DNA of 64,000 nucleotides from Bacillus sp. RO3 (GCF_012911895.1 NZ_JAAXCV010000034.1:490292-554291), one strand, 5' to 3'. Counted from the stretch's first letter, positions 17,984 to 27,723 are shown. Notes: generated by a model not told the origin, from the letters alone. Made by a program: numbers and translations.

Positions 17984-20137
17984 TTACGATTTAGGGAGAT
18001 AAATATGGAAGGTGGTACCTTCCCCTACGATACTCTCGACCTGGACGCTCCCTTTATGTTCTTTGATTATTTTAAAGCTGACCATCAGGCCAAGTCCAGT
18101 CCCTCTTTCCTTCGTTGTATAAAATGGCTCTCCAAGCTTTTTAATTTTATCATTGGATATGCCGCCCCCCTGGTCTTTTATTTCTATATGGATCATGTCA
18201 TCCTCTGCTTCTTGAATAGTAATTGAAATGAATCCGCCTTCCGTCATGACTTCAATCGCATTCTTGATGACATTAATGAATACCTGCTTTAGCTGGTTCG
18301 GTTCTGCAATGATCATCGGAAGATCATCCTGATACCGCTCCTCGTATTGTACATTATGCATCACTGCCTGGGCACTTAAAAGTTCCACTGTATCTTTCAT
18401 AATCTTGATTAAATTTGTTTCTTGATATTGAATGGCCTGAGGTTTTGCCAGTACCAAAAACTCGGTTATGATGGATTCAATCCTCTGAAATTCAGAAGTG
18501 ATCACATTGAAGTACATTTCATGATCTTGACCTACACTATTTTCTAATAGCTGAATAAATCCTTTAAGAGCTGTCATCGGGTTTCTTATTTCGTGAGCAA
18601 TACCTGCTGCAAGCTCACCTACCACACTCAATGTATCAGATTTCCTCAGCTGCTCCTGCAGTTCAATTTGTTCGGTAATGTCACGAATAATTGTGAGATT
18701 TAAATTAGAAAGCAAATTATATTTGGATGACAACTCGACATATTGGAGTTTATCCTTCTGGGAAGTTAAGGTTTTCAGGTATGTTGCTTGTCCCTCTTCT
18801 TTCAATTGTTGTAAGTATTCTTCATACGACTCTTCACTTGGCTTAATATTCAAAATTTCTCGCACATCTTTCCCGATCAACTGTTCTTTCTTGAGATTGA
18901 TGATCTTACTCACTTCAGGATTTGCATCTACGACTACATAATTATGGTTGGTAAGAAGTAAACCGTCCAAAGACCCTTCGAAGATCTTCCTGAACCGTTC
19001 CTCGCTTTCTCTTAATTCTTTCTCCATCTGATATCGTTCACTGACATTCCTGAAAATCGTCATGTTATAGCCATCGACTGAGTGAAGCTTAGAGGTGAAT
19101 TCCAAATGTTTCAACTGATTGTTAGGCATTAGAAACAATACTTCATCCCTGATAGCACCGCTCCTGTATAATTGGTCCATGACTAAATCGAACTTTTGGT
19201 TTTCCAATGGGTAAACAAAGTCGCGGATCCTCTTGGACAGCAGTTCCGAAAGGGAGCATTCAAAGATCTTAAGAGCGGAAGAATTCGCTTTCAATACTCT
19301 TCCATCCTGATCCCACAGAACGATGGCATCAATTGCTTCTTCAAATAAACCTTTAAATAGCTCTTCGTTTCTCTTCAGTTGAATCTCCATCTGTCTCTTT
19401 TCCGTTACATCTCTTAGTATGGCCATATGGAGCCTATGGTGGACAAATGGACTTGTAGTAAACTCAACGATCGAAATACTATGTGATTTTTTGATTGGAA
19501 TTTCACCTCGGGCTTTTTTGTTCTGAGCAATCAAATCTTTAATTTTTTCAATCTTATAGTGGGCATTCTCAGGAATGAAGGATCTGATATTCCTCGAAAT
19601 GATTTCTTCCTTATCCAGTCCCACTTGTACACTAAATGCCTGATTCACATCATTGATATTCCCTTCGATATCAAATAGGACGATACCTTCAGATGCATTC
19701 TGAAAAATATTCGATAGTAGATGCACATTCATATGATCTTTCCGTTCTTTTTCCTTCAGTTCGGTTACATCCTTAAAATACAAATAAGCGTTGGGAGAAA
19801 TGGTCGATTTTTTGAGTAGTAGTTCGACATGTATGATTTTTTCATCAGTCATATTCATCAGGGTTTCATCTTCTAATGTCTTCCCTGTTTCCATTACTTC
19901 TTTATAATGCGTCACAATTTGAGCAGGTACAGACGAGAAAAAGGAACTGAACAGCTTTCCTACAACTTTCTCACCATCTGTTTTCAGGGTTTCACATGCC
20001 TCCATGTTGGCGTGGACAATTTTCAATTCTTTATTAATCACAAGCATCGGCATGGGTGACGCTAAGCAAATTTCCCTATCGACGGGATGACATTCTTCCT
20101 TATTAAGCTCATTTATGGTTTTACTACTATTAGTCAT
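17984..20137 (-). CDS. kinE: PAS-domain sensor histidine kinase (KinE-like)
   Basis: Soluble kinase of 717 residues with no membrane segment. About four PAS domains occupy residues 20-500, several starting with the ESEERFRKIFEGSLDGLL-type repeat. The dimerisation helix carries the phosphorylated His515 in GIAHEIRNPMTALKG. The HATPase domain has the N-box VFINVIKNAIEVM and the G-boxes DQGGGI and GTGLGL. Domain plan, length and position beside ogt and mtn match B. subtilis KinE, a phosphorelay kinase feeding Spo0F and Spo0A. No response regulator is adjacent, as for other orphan Kin kinases. Confidence 0.85.
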   Translation of the reverse strand: MTNSSKTINELNKEECHPVDREICLASPMPMLVINKELKIVHANMEACETLKTDGEKVVGKLFSSFFSSVPAQIVTHYKEVMETGKTLEDETLMNMTDEKIIHVELLLKKSTISPNAYLYFKDVTELKEKERKDHMNVHLLSNIFQNASEGIVLFDIEGNINDVNQAFSVQVGLDKEEIISRNIRSFIPENAHYKIEKIKDLIAQNKKARGEIPIKKSHSISIVEFTTSPFVHHRLHMAILRDVTEKRQMEIQLKRNEELFKGLFEEAIDAIVLWDQDGRVLKANSSALKIFECSLSELLSKRIRDFVYPLENQKFDLVMDQLYRSGAIRDEVLFLMPNNQLKHLEFTSKLHSVDGYNMTIFRNVSERYQMEKELRESEERFRKIFEGSLDGLLLTNHNYVVVDANPEVSKIINLKKEQLIGKDVREILNIKPSEESYEEYLQQLKEEGQATYLKTLTSQKDKLQYVELSSKYNLLSNLNLTIIRDITEQIELQEQLRKSDTLSVVGELAAGIAHEIRNPMTALKGFIQLLENSVGQDHEMYFNVITSEFQRIESIITEFLVLAKPQAIQYQETNLIKIMKDTVELLSAQAVMHNVQYEERYQDDLPMIIAEPNQLKQVFINVIKNAIEVMTEGGFISITIQEAEDDMIHIEIKDQGGGISNDKIKKLGEPFYTTKERGTGLGLMVSFKIIKEHKGSVQVESIVGEGTTFHIYLPKS

Positions 20138-20307
20138 TTCCTCATCCCCTTATTAGATTGAAAGACGACTATCGGCTCACACCTTTGTTGAGTTTACATA
20201 GCCTCCCATACTTTTGGTGATAATTAACAGTGAAATCCTGGTTTTACTCGATGTATCCTAGGGTAAGAATGAATGAGATAAAATCTTTTCTAAGAAGTGG
20301 TGAAGAT

Positions 20308-21333
20308 ATGAAACAGCGTGACTATTACTTCGACAATGCCAAATTTATTTTGATCTTTCTCGTTGTATTTGGACACTTGATCCGGTCCTATATCGAAAGC
20401 GATCCATTTATCCTATCTTTGTATAAAACGATTTATACCTTCCATATGCCAGCCTTTATTCTTGTGGCAGGTTTTTTCGCGAAGGGATTTTATAAAAAGG
20501 GATACATTCAAAAACTGGCCAAAAAGCTAATACTGCCTTACATTGTGTTTCAACTGATATACACTGTGTATTACTATTTTCTCTATGAGAAATCAACACT
20601 CGAAATGGATCCACTTAACCCTCACTGGTCTTTGTGGTTCCTCATCAGTTTATTCTGCTGGAACGCACTTCTCTATGTCTTCATCAAATGGTTAAAGTTC
20701 AAACCTGGTATTGGGTTGACTGTGGCTTTTTCCCTTGGGCTGATAGTGGGATTCGCAGATGTGATTTCCAACTATCTGAGCCTGTCTAGGACATTTGTGT
20801 TTTTTCCGATCTTCCTGATGGGTTATTACATGGAGAAGGAGCATTTCGAATATTTTAAAACGAGTAAGGCTCGTATAGTGGCAGGTACATTGTTTGTTCT
20901 ATTGTTTATCGGAATGTACTTCGTACCTGAATTCTCCGACAAGTGGTTACTTGGATCCAAACCTTATGGAGATTTCGAATGGAATTACCTTGTAAGTCTA
21001 TCGGTCAGGGCTTTTGTATACTTGTTAAACGTTGTGATGATCTTTAGTTTCTTTACGTTTGTCCCTGCCAAGAGACAGTTCTTCACGAAATGGGGTAAAA
21101 ATACACTTTATGTTTATTTGCTCCACGGTTTCATTATCCGGTTGTTCAGGGAAAGCCATCTGAAAGATACCATTAATCCTACAACCAGTTTAATCCTGTT
21201 ACTTGTCGTATCATTGGTTCTGACGATGATCTTCTCAACAACTATCTTTACAAGCATCACTCAGCCAATTGTCGAATTTAAATCAACCAAGCTACAGAAA
21301 CTTCTAACAAAAAGAGAGATGAAGACAAGATAA
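20308..21333 (+). CDS. Acyltransferase family 3 membrane protein (YkrP-like)
   Basis: Membrane protein of 341 residues with about ten helices. The opening YYFDNAKFILIFLVVFGHLI is the family 3 acyltransferase signature, with the essential histidine after the first helix, and FHMPAFILVAGFF follows. Such proteins O-acylate cell-surface polymers or act on secreted glycans. The B. subtilis homologue YkrP lies in the same neighbourhood. I prefer the ATG at 20308 (GGTGA just upstream); the GTG at 20230 adds 26 residues with no homology signal. Confidence 0.8.
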   Translation: MKQRDYYFDNAKFILIFLVVFGHLIRSYIESDPFILSLYKTIYTFHMPAFILVAGFFAKGFYKKGYIQKLAKKLILPYIVFQLIYTVYYYFLYEKSTLEMDPLNPHWSLWFLISLFCWNALLYVFIKWLKFKPGIGLTVAFSLGLIVGFADVISNYLSLSRTFVFFPIFLMGYYMEKEHFEYFKTSKARIVAGTLFVLLFIGMYFVPEFSDKWLLGSKPYGDFEWNYLVSLSVRAFVYLLNVVMIFSFFTFVPAKRQFFTKWGKNTLYVYLLHGFIIRLFRESHLKDTINPTTSLILLLVVSLVLTMIFSTTIFTSITQPIVEFKSTKLQKLLTKREMKTR

Positions 21334-21343
21334 ATCTCACTAG

Positions 21344-21384
21344 AAAGGGCTGACCCAATTAGAAGCGCGGGTCAGTCCCTTTTT
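21344..21384 (+). terminator. Terminator after the acyltransferase gene
   Basis: AAGGGCTGACCC/GGGTCAGTCCCTT stem followed by TTTTT. From its end to 21666 I see no gene or named site; the region presumably holds the next promoter. Confidence 0.8.
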
Positions 21385-21666
21385 CATGAGTTACTATTCT
21401 ATTTGTGTGAATACTAGTCTTTTCTCTTCTACACAATTTTCTAAAAATAAGTGATTTCATTATATTATTCGTAACTTTTCCCTAAATTCCTTCTTTAAAT
21501 CGCAAGAATTTTAAATTCATTTTAGACAAACATTGAGCTTTCTCTCTACCTTAGATAAAATGATAATCAGTGCTGTGATGTCCGAGCAGCTCGTGTGTGA
21601 AAATATGGTTTACAACGATTCATTTGGGAGTTAACCAAGTGGATGTAGTATAAAAGGAGCTTATTA

Positions 21667-23397
21667 ATGAAGAAAGTCGTTTTAAGTACGTTAAATGCAA
21701 AGTATATACACACCAATTTAGCCATTCGCTGTTTAAAGGCTTATGCGGAGCCGGAACATGAAATTGAATTGGCTGAATATACCATAAAAGATCCTACTCT
21801 TAACATCGCTACTGACTTATTCTCCAAAAAACCGGATGTTATAGGTTTCAGCTGTTACATTTGGAATATCGAAGAAACGATTAAAGTAGTCAAGATCCTC
21901 AAGAAAATTCTTCCTGAAGTTATCATCGTACTGGGAGGACCCGAGGTCACATACGATGTTCCGTACTGGCTGGAGCGACTTAAGGATGTTGACTTTATTG
22001 TTATTGGTGAAGGAGAAGAATCCTTCAAGCAATTATTAGATGAACTGAACGGTTCAGGTGACATGACAAAGGTTCATGGAGTTGCTTATTTAGAAGGCGG
22101 CAAGCCTGTGATTAAACCTCAACAGAATAAAATTGACCTAAGGGAAGTTCCTTCCCCATTCCGCTTCAAGGAAGACCTGCCTCAATTAAGTAAAAGGGTT
22201 ACGTACATTGAGACAAGCAGAGGATGCCCTTTCCGCTGTCAATTCTGTCTTTCTTCCATTGAAGTAGGGGTACGGTACTTTGACCGGGAAAAGGTAAAAG
22301 ATGATATCCGATTCCTTATGAAAAATGGTGCCAAGACGATCAAGTTTGTGGATCGTACCTTTAATATCAGCCGAAGCTACGCGATGGAGATGTTCCAATT
22401 TTTAATAGATGAACATATACCTGGGACCGTCTTCCAATTTGAAATCACCGCAGACATTATGCGACCGGAAGTGATTGAATTCCTTAATGTTAATGCCCCG
22501 GCAGGGTTATTCCGCTTTGAAATCGGCATTCAATCCACAAATGATGAAACCAATGACCTCGTGATGAGAAAACAAAATTATGCGAAGCTGACGAGAACCG
22601 TTACGATGGTGAAAGAAGGCGGCAAGATCGATCAGCACCTTGACTTAATCGCCGGCTTGCCTGAAGAGGATTATCACTCTTTCCGAAAAACGTTTAACGA
22701 TGTCTTTGAAATGAGACCTGAAGAACTTCAATTAGGATTCTTGAAGATGCTTCGGGGAACCGGTCTAAGAATACGTGCGAATGATCATCAATATACGTAT
22801 ATGGACCATTCCCCATACGAAATTCTTGGAAACAATGTGTTATCATTTGACGATATCGTCAGGATCAAACAGGTTGAAGATGTTCTCGAGAAGTATTGGA
22901 ATGATCACCGTATGGATCAAACGATTGAGTATCTCGTGTCCGAATGCTTTGAAACTCCATTTGATTTCTTCCAACAATTCGGTTCTTACTGGGAGGAAAG
23001 GGGCTGGTCAAGAATCGGACATCAATTGGAAGATTTATTTAAAAGGCTGCTTGAGTTTTTATCTGCAGAGACCAGCTATAACATTTCGGTCATTGAAGGT
23101 CTAATGAAACTGGATTACTTAAAAAACCAAAAGTACAAGCCTAGAAAGCCTTGGTGGAACCATGAAATGACGAAAGAAGATCGTTCTGCCGTCTATCAAA
23201 CTCTGCTTGCACATCCTTCTATTGCAGGCACTTCCTTTGAGGAACTTAACCTTAATGAAAAAGAATTATATAAACACACCTTATTGGAAACCATTCATTC
23301 CACAGATGGGCAGGAACAGTATATTTTAGCCTATTTTGAGCCAGCAACGGGCCGGTCAACTGTTTTTGAATTTGACCGTCAATCCGTTACTCAATAG
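21667..23397 (+). CDS. B12-binding radical SAM protein (DUF4080-like)
   Basis: Protein of 576 residues. The N-terminal Rossmann domain (about 1-140) has the cobalamin-type segment ADLFSKKPDVIGFSCYIWN-like (here TDLFSKKPDVIGFS) and ends with VIVLGGPEVTY. The radical SAM cluster motif SRGCPFRCQFC begins near residue 184. The C-terminal third (KPWWNHEMTKEDRSAVY) resembles DUF4080. Reaction and substrate are unknown; the B12 domain does not carry the DxHxxG motif, so cobalamin binding, if any, is base-off without histidine. The ATG follows AAAGGAGC. Confidence 0.75.
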   Translation: MKKVVLSTLNAKYIHTNLAIRCLKAYAEPEHEIELAEYTIKDPTLNIATDLFSKKPDVIGFSCYIWNIEETIKVVKILKKILPEVIIVLGGPEVTYDVPYWLERLKDVDFIVIGEGEESFKQLLDELNGSGDMTKVHGVAYLEGGKPVIKPQQNKIDLREVPSPFRFKEDLPQLSKRVTYIETSRGCPFRCQFCLSSIEVGVRYFDREKVKDDIRFLMKNGAKTIKFVDRTFNISRSYAMEMFQFLIDEHIPGTVFQFEITADIMRPEVIEFLNVNAPAGLFRFEIGIQSTNDETNDLVMRKQNYAKLTRTVTMVKEGGKIDQHLDLIAGLPEEDYHSFRKTFNDVFEMRPEELQLGFLKMLRGTGLRIRANDHQYTYMDHSPYEILGNNVLSFDDIVRIKQVEDVLEKYWNDHRMDQTIEYLVSECFETPFDFFQQFGSYWEERGWSRIGHQLEDLFKRLLEFLSAETSYNISVIEGLMKLDYLKNQKYKPRKPWWNHEMTKEDRSAVYQTLLAHPSIAGTSFEELNLNEKELYKHTLLETIHSTDGQEQYILAYFEPATGRSTVFEFDRQSVTQ

Positions 23398-23444
23398 AAA
23401 GAAAAAATGTTAAGCAAATGGCTTAACATTTTTTCTTTTTTTCT
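23397..23444. terminator. Bidirectional terminator
   Basis: Arms AAAGAAAAAATGTTAAGC and complement with a four-base loop. It serves the radical SAM gene and overlaps the end of the small minus-strand gene that follows. Confidence 0.75.
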
Positions 23445-23548
23445 TTTGATTTTGGGTGCTTTTGAGTGACCTCGATAATTTTGGCTGCATTAATATCTCC
23501 AAACTCTTGCCCTAACTCTTCTCGAAAAGATCGTTTTTTTTCCTTCAT
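23423..23548 (-). CDS. Small hypothetical protein (41 aa)
   Basis: The frame reads MKEKKRSFREELGQEFGD, then INAAKIIEVTQKHPKSKEKK, ending KKC. It is very basic. AAAGG lies nine bases before the ATG, which shares its A with the stop of the upstream small gene (TGATG). The tandem coupling and clean frames support both genes. I do not recognise the family. Confidence 0.5.
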   Translation of the reverse strand: MKEKKRSFREELGQEFGDINAAKIIEVTQKHPKSKEKKKKC

Positions 23549-23706
23549 CAGCTTCTACCTTTCATTCCTTTAGAAGAGTTTCTATTCTTTCCCTTCGCTG
23601 TATCTTCTCCTTGAGAGAATTCAGCAGAGAATTCTGTCTCCTGTTTATTCTTTAATGGGGTTTGATTGTTTTTTTCAGCTGCATTAAACTGAGCTTTTCT
23701 TTTCAT
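23548..23706 (-). CDS. Small spore-protein-like hypothetical (52 aa)
   Basis: The frame starts MKRKAQFNAAEKNNQTPLKN and contains TEFSAEFSQGED followed by a lysine/asparagine-rich tail. The Q/N-rich composition and the EFSAEF element recall gamma-type small acid-soluble spore proteins, but the usual repeats are absent. GGAG lies 13 bases upstream of the ATG, somewhat far. Assignment to SASP is tentative. Confidence 0.45.
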   Translation of the reverse strand: MKRKAQFNAAEKNNQTPLKNKQETEFSAEFSQGEDTAKGKNRNSSKGMKGRS

Positions 23707-23860
23707 CGTATATACTCATCTCCTTTGTGGCTCTTATTTTCCCCACTCCATTCACTTTCCATTCCATATACTTAATGAAATTGATGTATTGTATAGATTC
23801 TTAACGTAAATATCAGACTTAGAATGAAATGAAGATCTCATTGTGTATAAAAACAGCCAT

Positions 23861-23890
23861 GAAAAAAACGATGCACCGCATCGTTTTTTC
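23861..23890 (-). terminator. Terminator of ktrD
   Basis: AAAAAACGATG/CATCGTTTTTT hairpin overlapping the stop codon, with A and T tails on both sides. Confidence 0.75.
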
Positions 23891-25242
23891 TATCCGATAA
23901 TGACCCGTTCCTTTGGATAATGGTATTTCGTCGTTTTTTCTTTCCCACCAATCATTAACAGGAAAGCAAGTATTCCTACACGCCCTATAAACATTAAGAC
24001 AATGATGATGCACTTCCCGATAACAGAAAGGTCGGAAGTGATGCCTAATGATAAACCGGTCGTCCCAAACGCTGAGGCCACTTCAAAGATGATTTCAATG
24101 AGACTGTGATCTTCTGTGATCGTTAAGATCACTACAGACACAAAACACAAGAGAACAGCGACCATGGTTACTACCAGGGATTTAATGATGTCCTGTTCGT
24201 GCACCTCTCTTCTAAACACCTTGATTGTTTGATTCCCTCTCGCAAAATGAAATAAGAAGAGGATATTTAATGCGAATGTAGTCGTTCTGATTCCTCCCCC
24301 AACTGAACTTGGAGATGCTCCGATGAACATTAAGGCACTCATGACCATCAGTGTGGGTGTTGAGAATTCAGCTACATTCATGGTGGCCAGTCCACCACTC
24401 CTTGTGGATACTGACTGAAAGAGTGAATAAAAGAATGATTCATGCCAGGTCATACCGGAAAAAAACTTATCGTATTCGAATAACCAAATGATCATTGTCC
24501 CAAAGACCAACAGCAACCCAAAAGTAATGGTCGTAATCTTTGTGAATAAGGAAAAGTGGTGTTTACTTCTTTGCTTATTCATAAGATAGTCCTTCGTTTC
24601 AATTAATACAGGGAATCCGATCGCCCCCAGCGTAATGAGAAGGATGGTAATAAATTGAACAAAATAGTCATCTTTGAACGGGATAAGTGACTGTCCCGTA
24701 ATATCAAAACCACCATTCGTCGTTGCACTGACGGACGCAAAGAGTCCATGAATGAATGCATCCTGCCAGCTCGGATAGTAACTCAAAAAGTAAACGCCTA
24801 ATATCAAGGCGCCTGCCAGCTCAATCATGATGATGAGAAGGAGAATTTGTTTTAATAGAAGCACCAAGCCGGAAAGATTGGATTGATTTTGATCCAACAT
24901 GATCAATCGTCTTTCTTTCAGACCTATTTTCTTACCCACAAGTAGCCAGAAAAACGTTCCAAGGGTCATGATCCCAATACCACCAAACTGCAAAACAAAG
25001 ATCAATAAGAAGATCCCTACTGTATTAAACGTATCGGCAGTACTAACAACCGTCAGGCCCGTTACACTCACAGCACTGACAGAGGTGAAAATAGCATCAA
25101 TAAAAGTCCACTCTGCCCCTGGTTTATGAGCAAATGGTAAGCTCAAAAGTATCGTAGCCACTGTTACAGCAATTAGGTAAAAGGTCACAATGACCTGAGC
25201 AGGAGTTAATTTATTCAAATTCAATCTTAGTTTATACCACAT
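23890..25242 (-). CDS. ktrD: TrkH/KtrB family potassium uptake protein
   Basis: Ion channel subunit of 450 residues with eight transmembrane helices and four pore loops of the SxTGL type: SVSAVSVTGLTVV, SVSATTNGGFDITG, SVSTRSGGLATM and SAFGTTGLSLG. This pattern defines TrkH/KtrB potassium translocating subunits. In B. subtilis KtrD works with the cytosolic NAD/ATP-binding subunit KtrC encoded elsewhere; no KtrA/C gene is adjacent here either. The position matches ktrD of B. subtilis. Confidence 0.9.
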   Translation of the reverse strand: MWYKLRLNLNKLTPAQVIVTFYLIAVTVATILLSLPFAHKPGAEWTFIDAIFTSVSAVSVTGLTVVSTADTFNTVGIFLLIFVLQFGGIGIMTLGTFFWLLVGKKIGLKERRLIMLDQNQSNLSGLVLLLKQILLLIIMIELAGALILGVYFLSYYPSWQDAFIHGLFASVSATTNGGFDITGQSLIPFKDDYFVQFITILLITLGAIGFPVLIETKDYLMNKQRSKHHFSLFTKITTITFGLLLVFGTMIIWLFEYDKFFSGMTWHESFFYSLFQSVSTRSGGLATMNVAEFSTPTLMVMSALMFIGASPSSVGGGIRTTTFALNILFLFHFARGNQTIKVFRREVHEQDIIKSLVVTMVAVLLCFVSVVILTITEDHSLIEIIFEVASAFGTTGLSLGITSDLSVIGKCIIIVLMFIGRVGILAFLLMIGGKEKTTKYHYPKERVIIG

Positions 25243-25505
25243 ATATGTATTTCCCTTTCAAGGTTATTCCCTTTTCTATCTTAATGAATATAAGCAAAGA
25301 AAGAAAGGAAAATTGGATAATTTCTTATAGGATTATTCTTTCTTTAATCGTTGCCGTTTAACCATCATACACCTTGCTTATACCCTCAGCATACAAACAA
25401 TGCAATTAAGGCGAAATATTACCATTCATGTTCAATGGAAAAAGACAAATAATAGGTGTACAGAGACAACATTGTTTCTAGTCTATTTTTAAGGAGGAAC
25501 ATACC

Positions 25506-25706
25506 ATGGCGAGAAGCAGTAATAAATTGCTGGTCCCAGGTGTTGAACAATACCTTGATCAAGTGAAATATGAAATTGCTCAGGAATTTGGCGTAACACT
25601 TGGTTCAGATACAGTAGCCCGTTCTAACGGATCCGTTGGTGGAGAAATTACTAAACGTCTGGTTCAACAAGCTCAATCCCAGCTTTCTGGACAACCAACT
25701 AAATAA
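25506..25706 (+). CDS. sspD: Alpha/beta-type small acid-soluble spore protein
   Basis: SASP of 66 residues. The germination protease site is visible in [10 protein letters not shown], and the DNA-binding C-terminal block reads [16 protein letters not shown]. It coats spore DNA, converts it to the A form and protects it from UV. AAGGAGG precedes the ATG by about eight bases. The position between ktrD and rsgI matches sspD of B. subtilis. It should be transcribed in the forespore by sigma-G, although I cannot define that promoter with confidence. Confidence 0.95.
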   Translation: MARSSNKLLVPGVEQYLDQVKYEIAQEFGVTLGSDTVARSNGSVGGEITKRLVQQAQSQLSGQPTK

Positions 25707-25716
25707 TAATGGCATA

Positions 25717-25742
25717 GGGTAGCTGGTTTCGTCCAGCTGCCC
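25717..25742 (+). terminator. Hairpin after sspD
   Basis: GGGtAGCTGG/CCAGCTgCCC stem. No T-tract follows, so termination efficiency is uncertain. Confidence 0.5.
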
Positions 25743-25750
25743 ACTAAAAC

Positions 25751-25776
25751 CAAAAAGACCCATTATGAAATGGGCC
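25751..25776 (-). terminator. Terminator of sigI-rsgI
   Basis: CCCATT/AATGGG stem followed on the minus strand by CTTTTTGG. Confidence 0.65.
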
Positions 25777-25783
25777 AGGTTAT

Positions 25784-26974
25784 TCAATCTTCTACCTCTC
25801 TTTTCTCTTTGTTATTTTTTTTGTCTTCTTTTTCTTCTTTTTCTTGTTTCTTGTCTTTCTTGTCTTTCTTGTCTTTCTTGTCTTTCTTGTCTTTATGTGT
25901 TTTGGCTTTCTTATCTTTTCGGTCTTCTTTCTCTTCTTTATCTTTCCTGGATTTCCTCTCTTTAAGATCGGGAGTACTTTGCTGGTTATGATTCCCGTTT
26001 TTTTCTAGTTTTTGCTTTTCATGTTCCTGATGGTGTTTAATATTTCCGTTCGATTGCCTGTGTTTTTGATCTTCATTAAGAAGATCTGAGCCATTTAGCT
26101 TACCATTTGAGCCAGTCGATTTTTCTCGAGCAGTTTGCTGATCATTCACTTGTGGCTCCTTCTTCTCTTTATGAATGGATCTGTAATCAGGGTGTTCTGG
26201 CTTCTCTATCCTCTTTTCAGCCTTATTCCCCACTTCTTTCAGTTGTTCCTTTTCGTCTTTTGGAATGAATCCTTCCTTGTCTACCGATTTTTGTAACTCT
26301 GCTTTCTTAGTTTCCTGTAATAATGAACCTGCAGACATTCCTCTATCCACAGCTGCTTGCCTCATTTTCTTAGACGTTTCTTTCACCGTAATATTCATGT
26401 TGTGGTCTGTGTTGTATTTTTGAACTAGCTCATCAATTTCTTGCGCTAAACTCTCTTCATTACTGTTATCATCATTCATTAAAGACGAAGTGATGAGAAC
26501 ATCCCGATTGTCTTTTAAGTATCCCAATTCTTCACATAGTAGAAGAATTTCCTCAGTCACCTCACTAATATCTTTTTCTTTCCAGTTGCTTAACTTTTGA
26601 AGAAGAATATTAGCATCCTTGTTAAATGGAGTTATCTCTATCACTTTTTGTTTCTTATTCAGGGACATTTCAATACTGGGATTGACATCAACGGACACGT
26701 AGGCATACGTCTGGTTACTAAACAATGATGACACTGTTATCAGAAAAAAAATGACAATTACAACGGTCATCGCAGAAGAAATTATTTTCCAATTCCACAT
26801 TATAAATGGTTTAGATTTAGATGCATCTGGTCCATTACGCACAGGAAAGAATGGGATTTCTTCTCCAACAACATATTGTTGATCAGGCTGTTTTTTCCCT
26901 GTTAAAAATTCTCCTTCTCGTGTCATCATAAGAAGAATATCACGTTTAACTTCCAAAATGATCCCTTTTTTCAT
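25784..26974 (-). CDS. rsgI: Anti-sigma-I factor RsgI
   Basis: Single-pass membrane protein of 396 residues. Residues 1-50 form the cytosolic SigI-binding RsgI_N domain (GIILEVKRDILLMMTREGEF), residues 62-85 the membrane helix, and residues 86-150 the conserved extracytoplasmic domain starting YVSVDVNPSIEM. The rest is extracellular and extremely charged. It ends in lysine/aspartate repeats, encoded by a 9-bp tandem repeat at about 25855-25905. The ATG overlaps the sigI stop (ATGA). No carbohydrate-binding module, as found in clostridial RsgI, is visible. Confidence 0.9.
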   Translation of the reverse strand: MKKGIILEVKRDILLMMTREGEFLTGKKQPDQQYVVGEEIPFFPVRNGPDASKSKPFIMWNWKIISSAMTVVIVIFFLITVSSLFSNQTYAYVSVDVNPSIEMSLNKKQKVIEITPFNKDANILLQKLSNWKEKDISEVTEEILLLCEELGYLKDNRDVLITSSLMNDDNSNEESLAQEIDELVQKYNTDHNMNITVKETSKKMRQAAVDRGMSAGSLLQETKKAELQKSVDKEGFIPKDEKEQLKEVGNKAEKRIEKPEHPDYRSIHKEKKEPQVNDQQTAREKSTGSNGKLNGSDLLNEDQKHRQSNGNIKHHQEHEKQKLEKNGNHNQQSTPDLKERKSRKDKEEKEDRKDKKAKTHKDKKDKKDKKDKKDKKQEKEEKEDKKNNKEKREVED

Positions 26975-27723
26975 ATCTCTAACCGCCCTTTTAAGTAATC
27001 CCGTAAATACACATAATCACCTACAAGAATAAGAGTAATGGCAATAATATATTTTCTGTTCCTCTCTATGGTTTTTCTGCTTACGTTAACTTTTTTTTCT
27101 AACTTTTTTATAGGTAATCGCTTCTTTTCAAAGAGGTAGTCCAAAATATCTTTCGAACTCACCACTGTTTTAGCGATGTCAATGGCGTTTAACCTGGCAT
27201 CTTCATGTTTAGGTGATTGTTCCGCCAGATCATGGAAGGATAACTTGAATTGGGAAAGGTGCTCTTGAAAGGAAACAATTTCTTCTCGCCTTTTTGTTTC
27301 TTGCTGCTGTTTCCCATGCTCCTCAACCGAGACAATTTGCTCGATTGTTAAGTTTGCAGATTCTTCATCATCCTCAAACACATTCATGTCAATACTTACA
27401 TTTTGGACCTTCCCGTTTTTTCTAATATAATCGATCACTTTGCGTTTAATGATTATTTCAGAAAAACGGATGATGGAAGACCCCCGCTGATGATTATATT
27501 TCAAGATAGCTTCATGAAAGGCAATCAGACCGATGCTGAACTCATCATCACCTTCATGAATATAGCGTTTACAGACTGAAGATACGGTTCTTTTAATAAA
27601 TGGCTTATAGTCTTTCAAAACGGCGTTCAGCAATTGATCATCACCATTTTGTATTTGAATGGCCATATCTTCTAACGTTTGTTTCTTTTTTTTAGCTACT
27701 AAAAATAGTAGTACATTCAGCAT
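26971..27723 (-). CDS. sigI: RNA polymerase sigma factor SigI
   Basis: Sigma-70-like factor of 250 residues. Region 2 contains FIKRTVSSVCKRYIHEGDDEFSIGLIAFHEAI and RKVIDYIRKNG, which are diagnostic for SigI. In B. subtilis it is heat-inducible and controls cell-wall genes. I start at the ATG at 27723, which has GGAG eight bases upstream; the longer frame from 27792 has no site. It is translationally coupled to rsgI, which should hold it at the membrane. Confidence 0.9.
   Translation of the reverse strand: MLNVLLFLVAKKKKQTLEDMAIQIQNGDDQLLNAVLKDYKPFIKRTVSSVCKRYIHEGDDEFSIGLIAFHEAILKYNHQRGSSIIRFSEIIIKRKVIDYIRKNGKVQNVSIDMNVFEDDEESANLTIEQIVSVEEHGKQQQETKRREEIVSFQEHLSQFKLSFHDLAEQSPKHEDARLNAIDIAKTVVSSKDILDYLFEKKRLPIKKLEKKVNVSRKTIERNRKYIIAITLILVGDYVYLRDYLKGRLEI

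Noticed and set aside
25850..25905. Short tandem repeats that could suggest a CRISPR array
   Set aside because: Units are 9 bp, without spacers, inside the rsgI reading frame.
25765..25991. Plus-strand frames rich in Cys-Leu-Ser repeats
   Set aside because: They are the complement of the Lys/Asp repeat at the end of rsgI; no ribosome site and the rsgI frame is clearly real.
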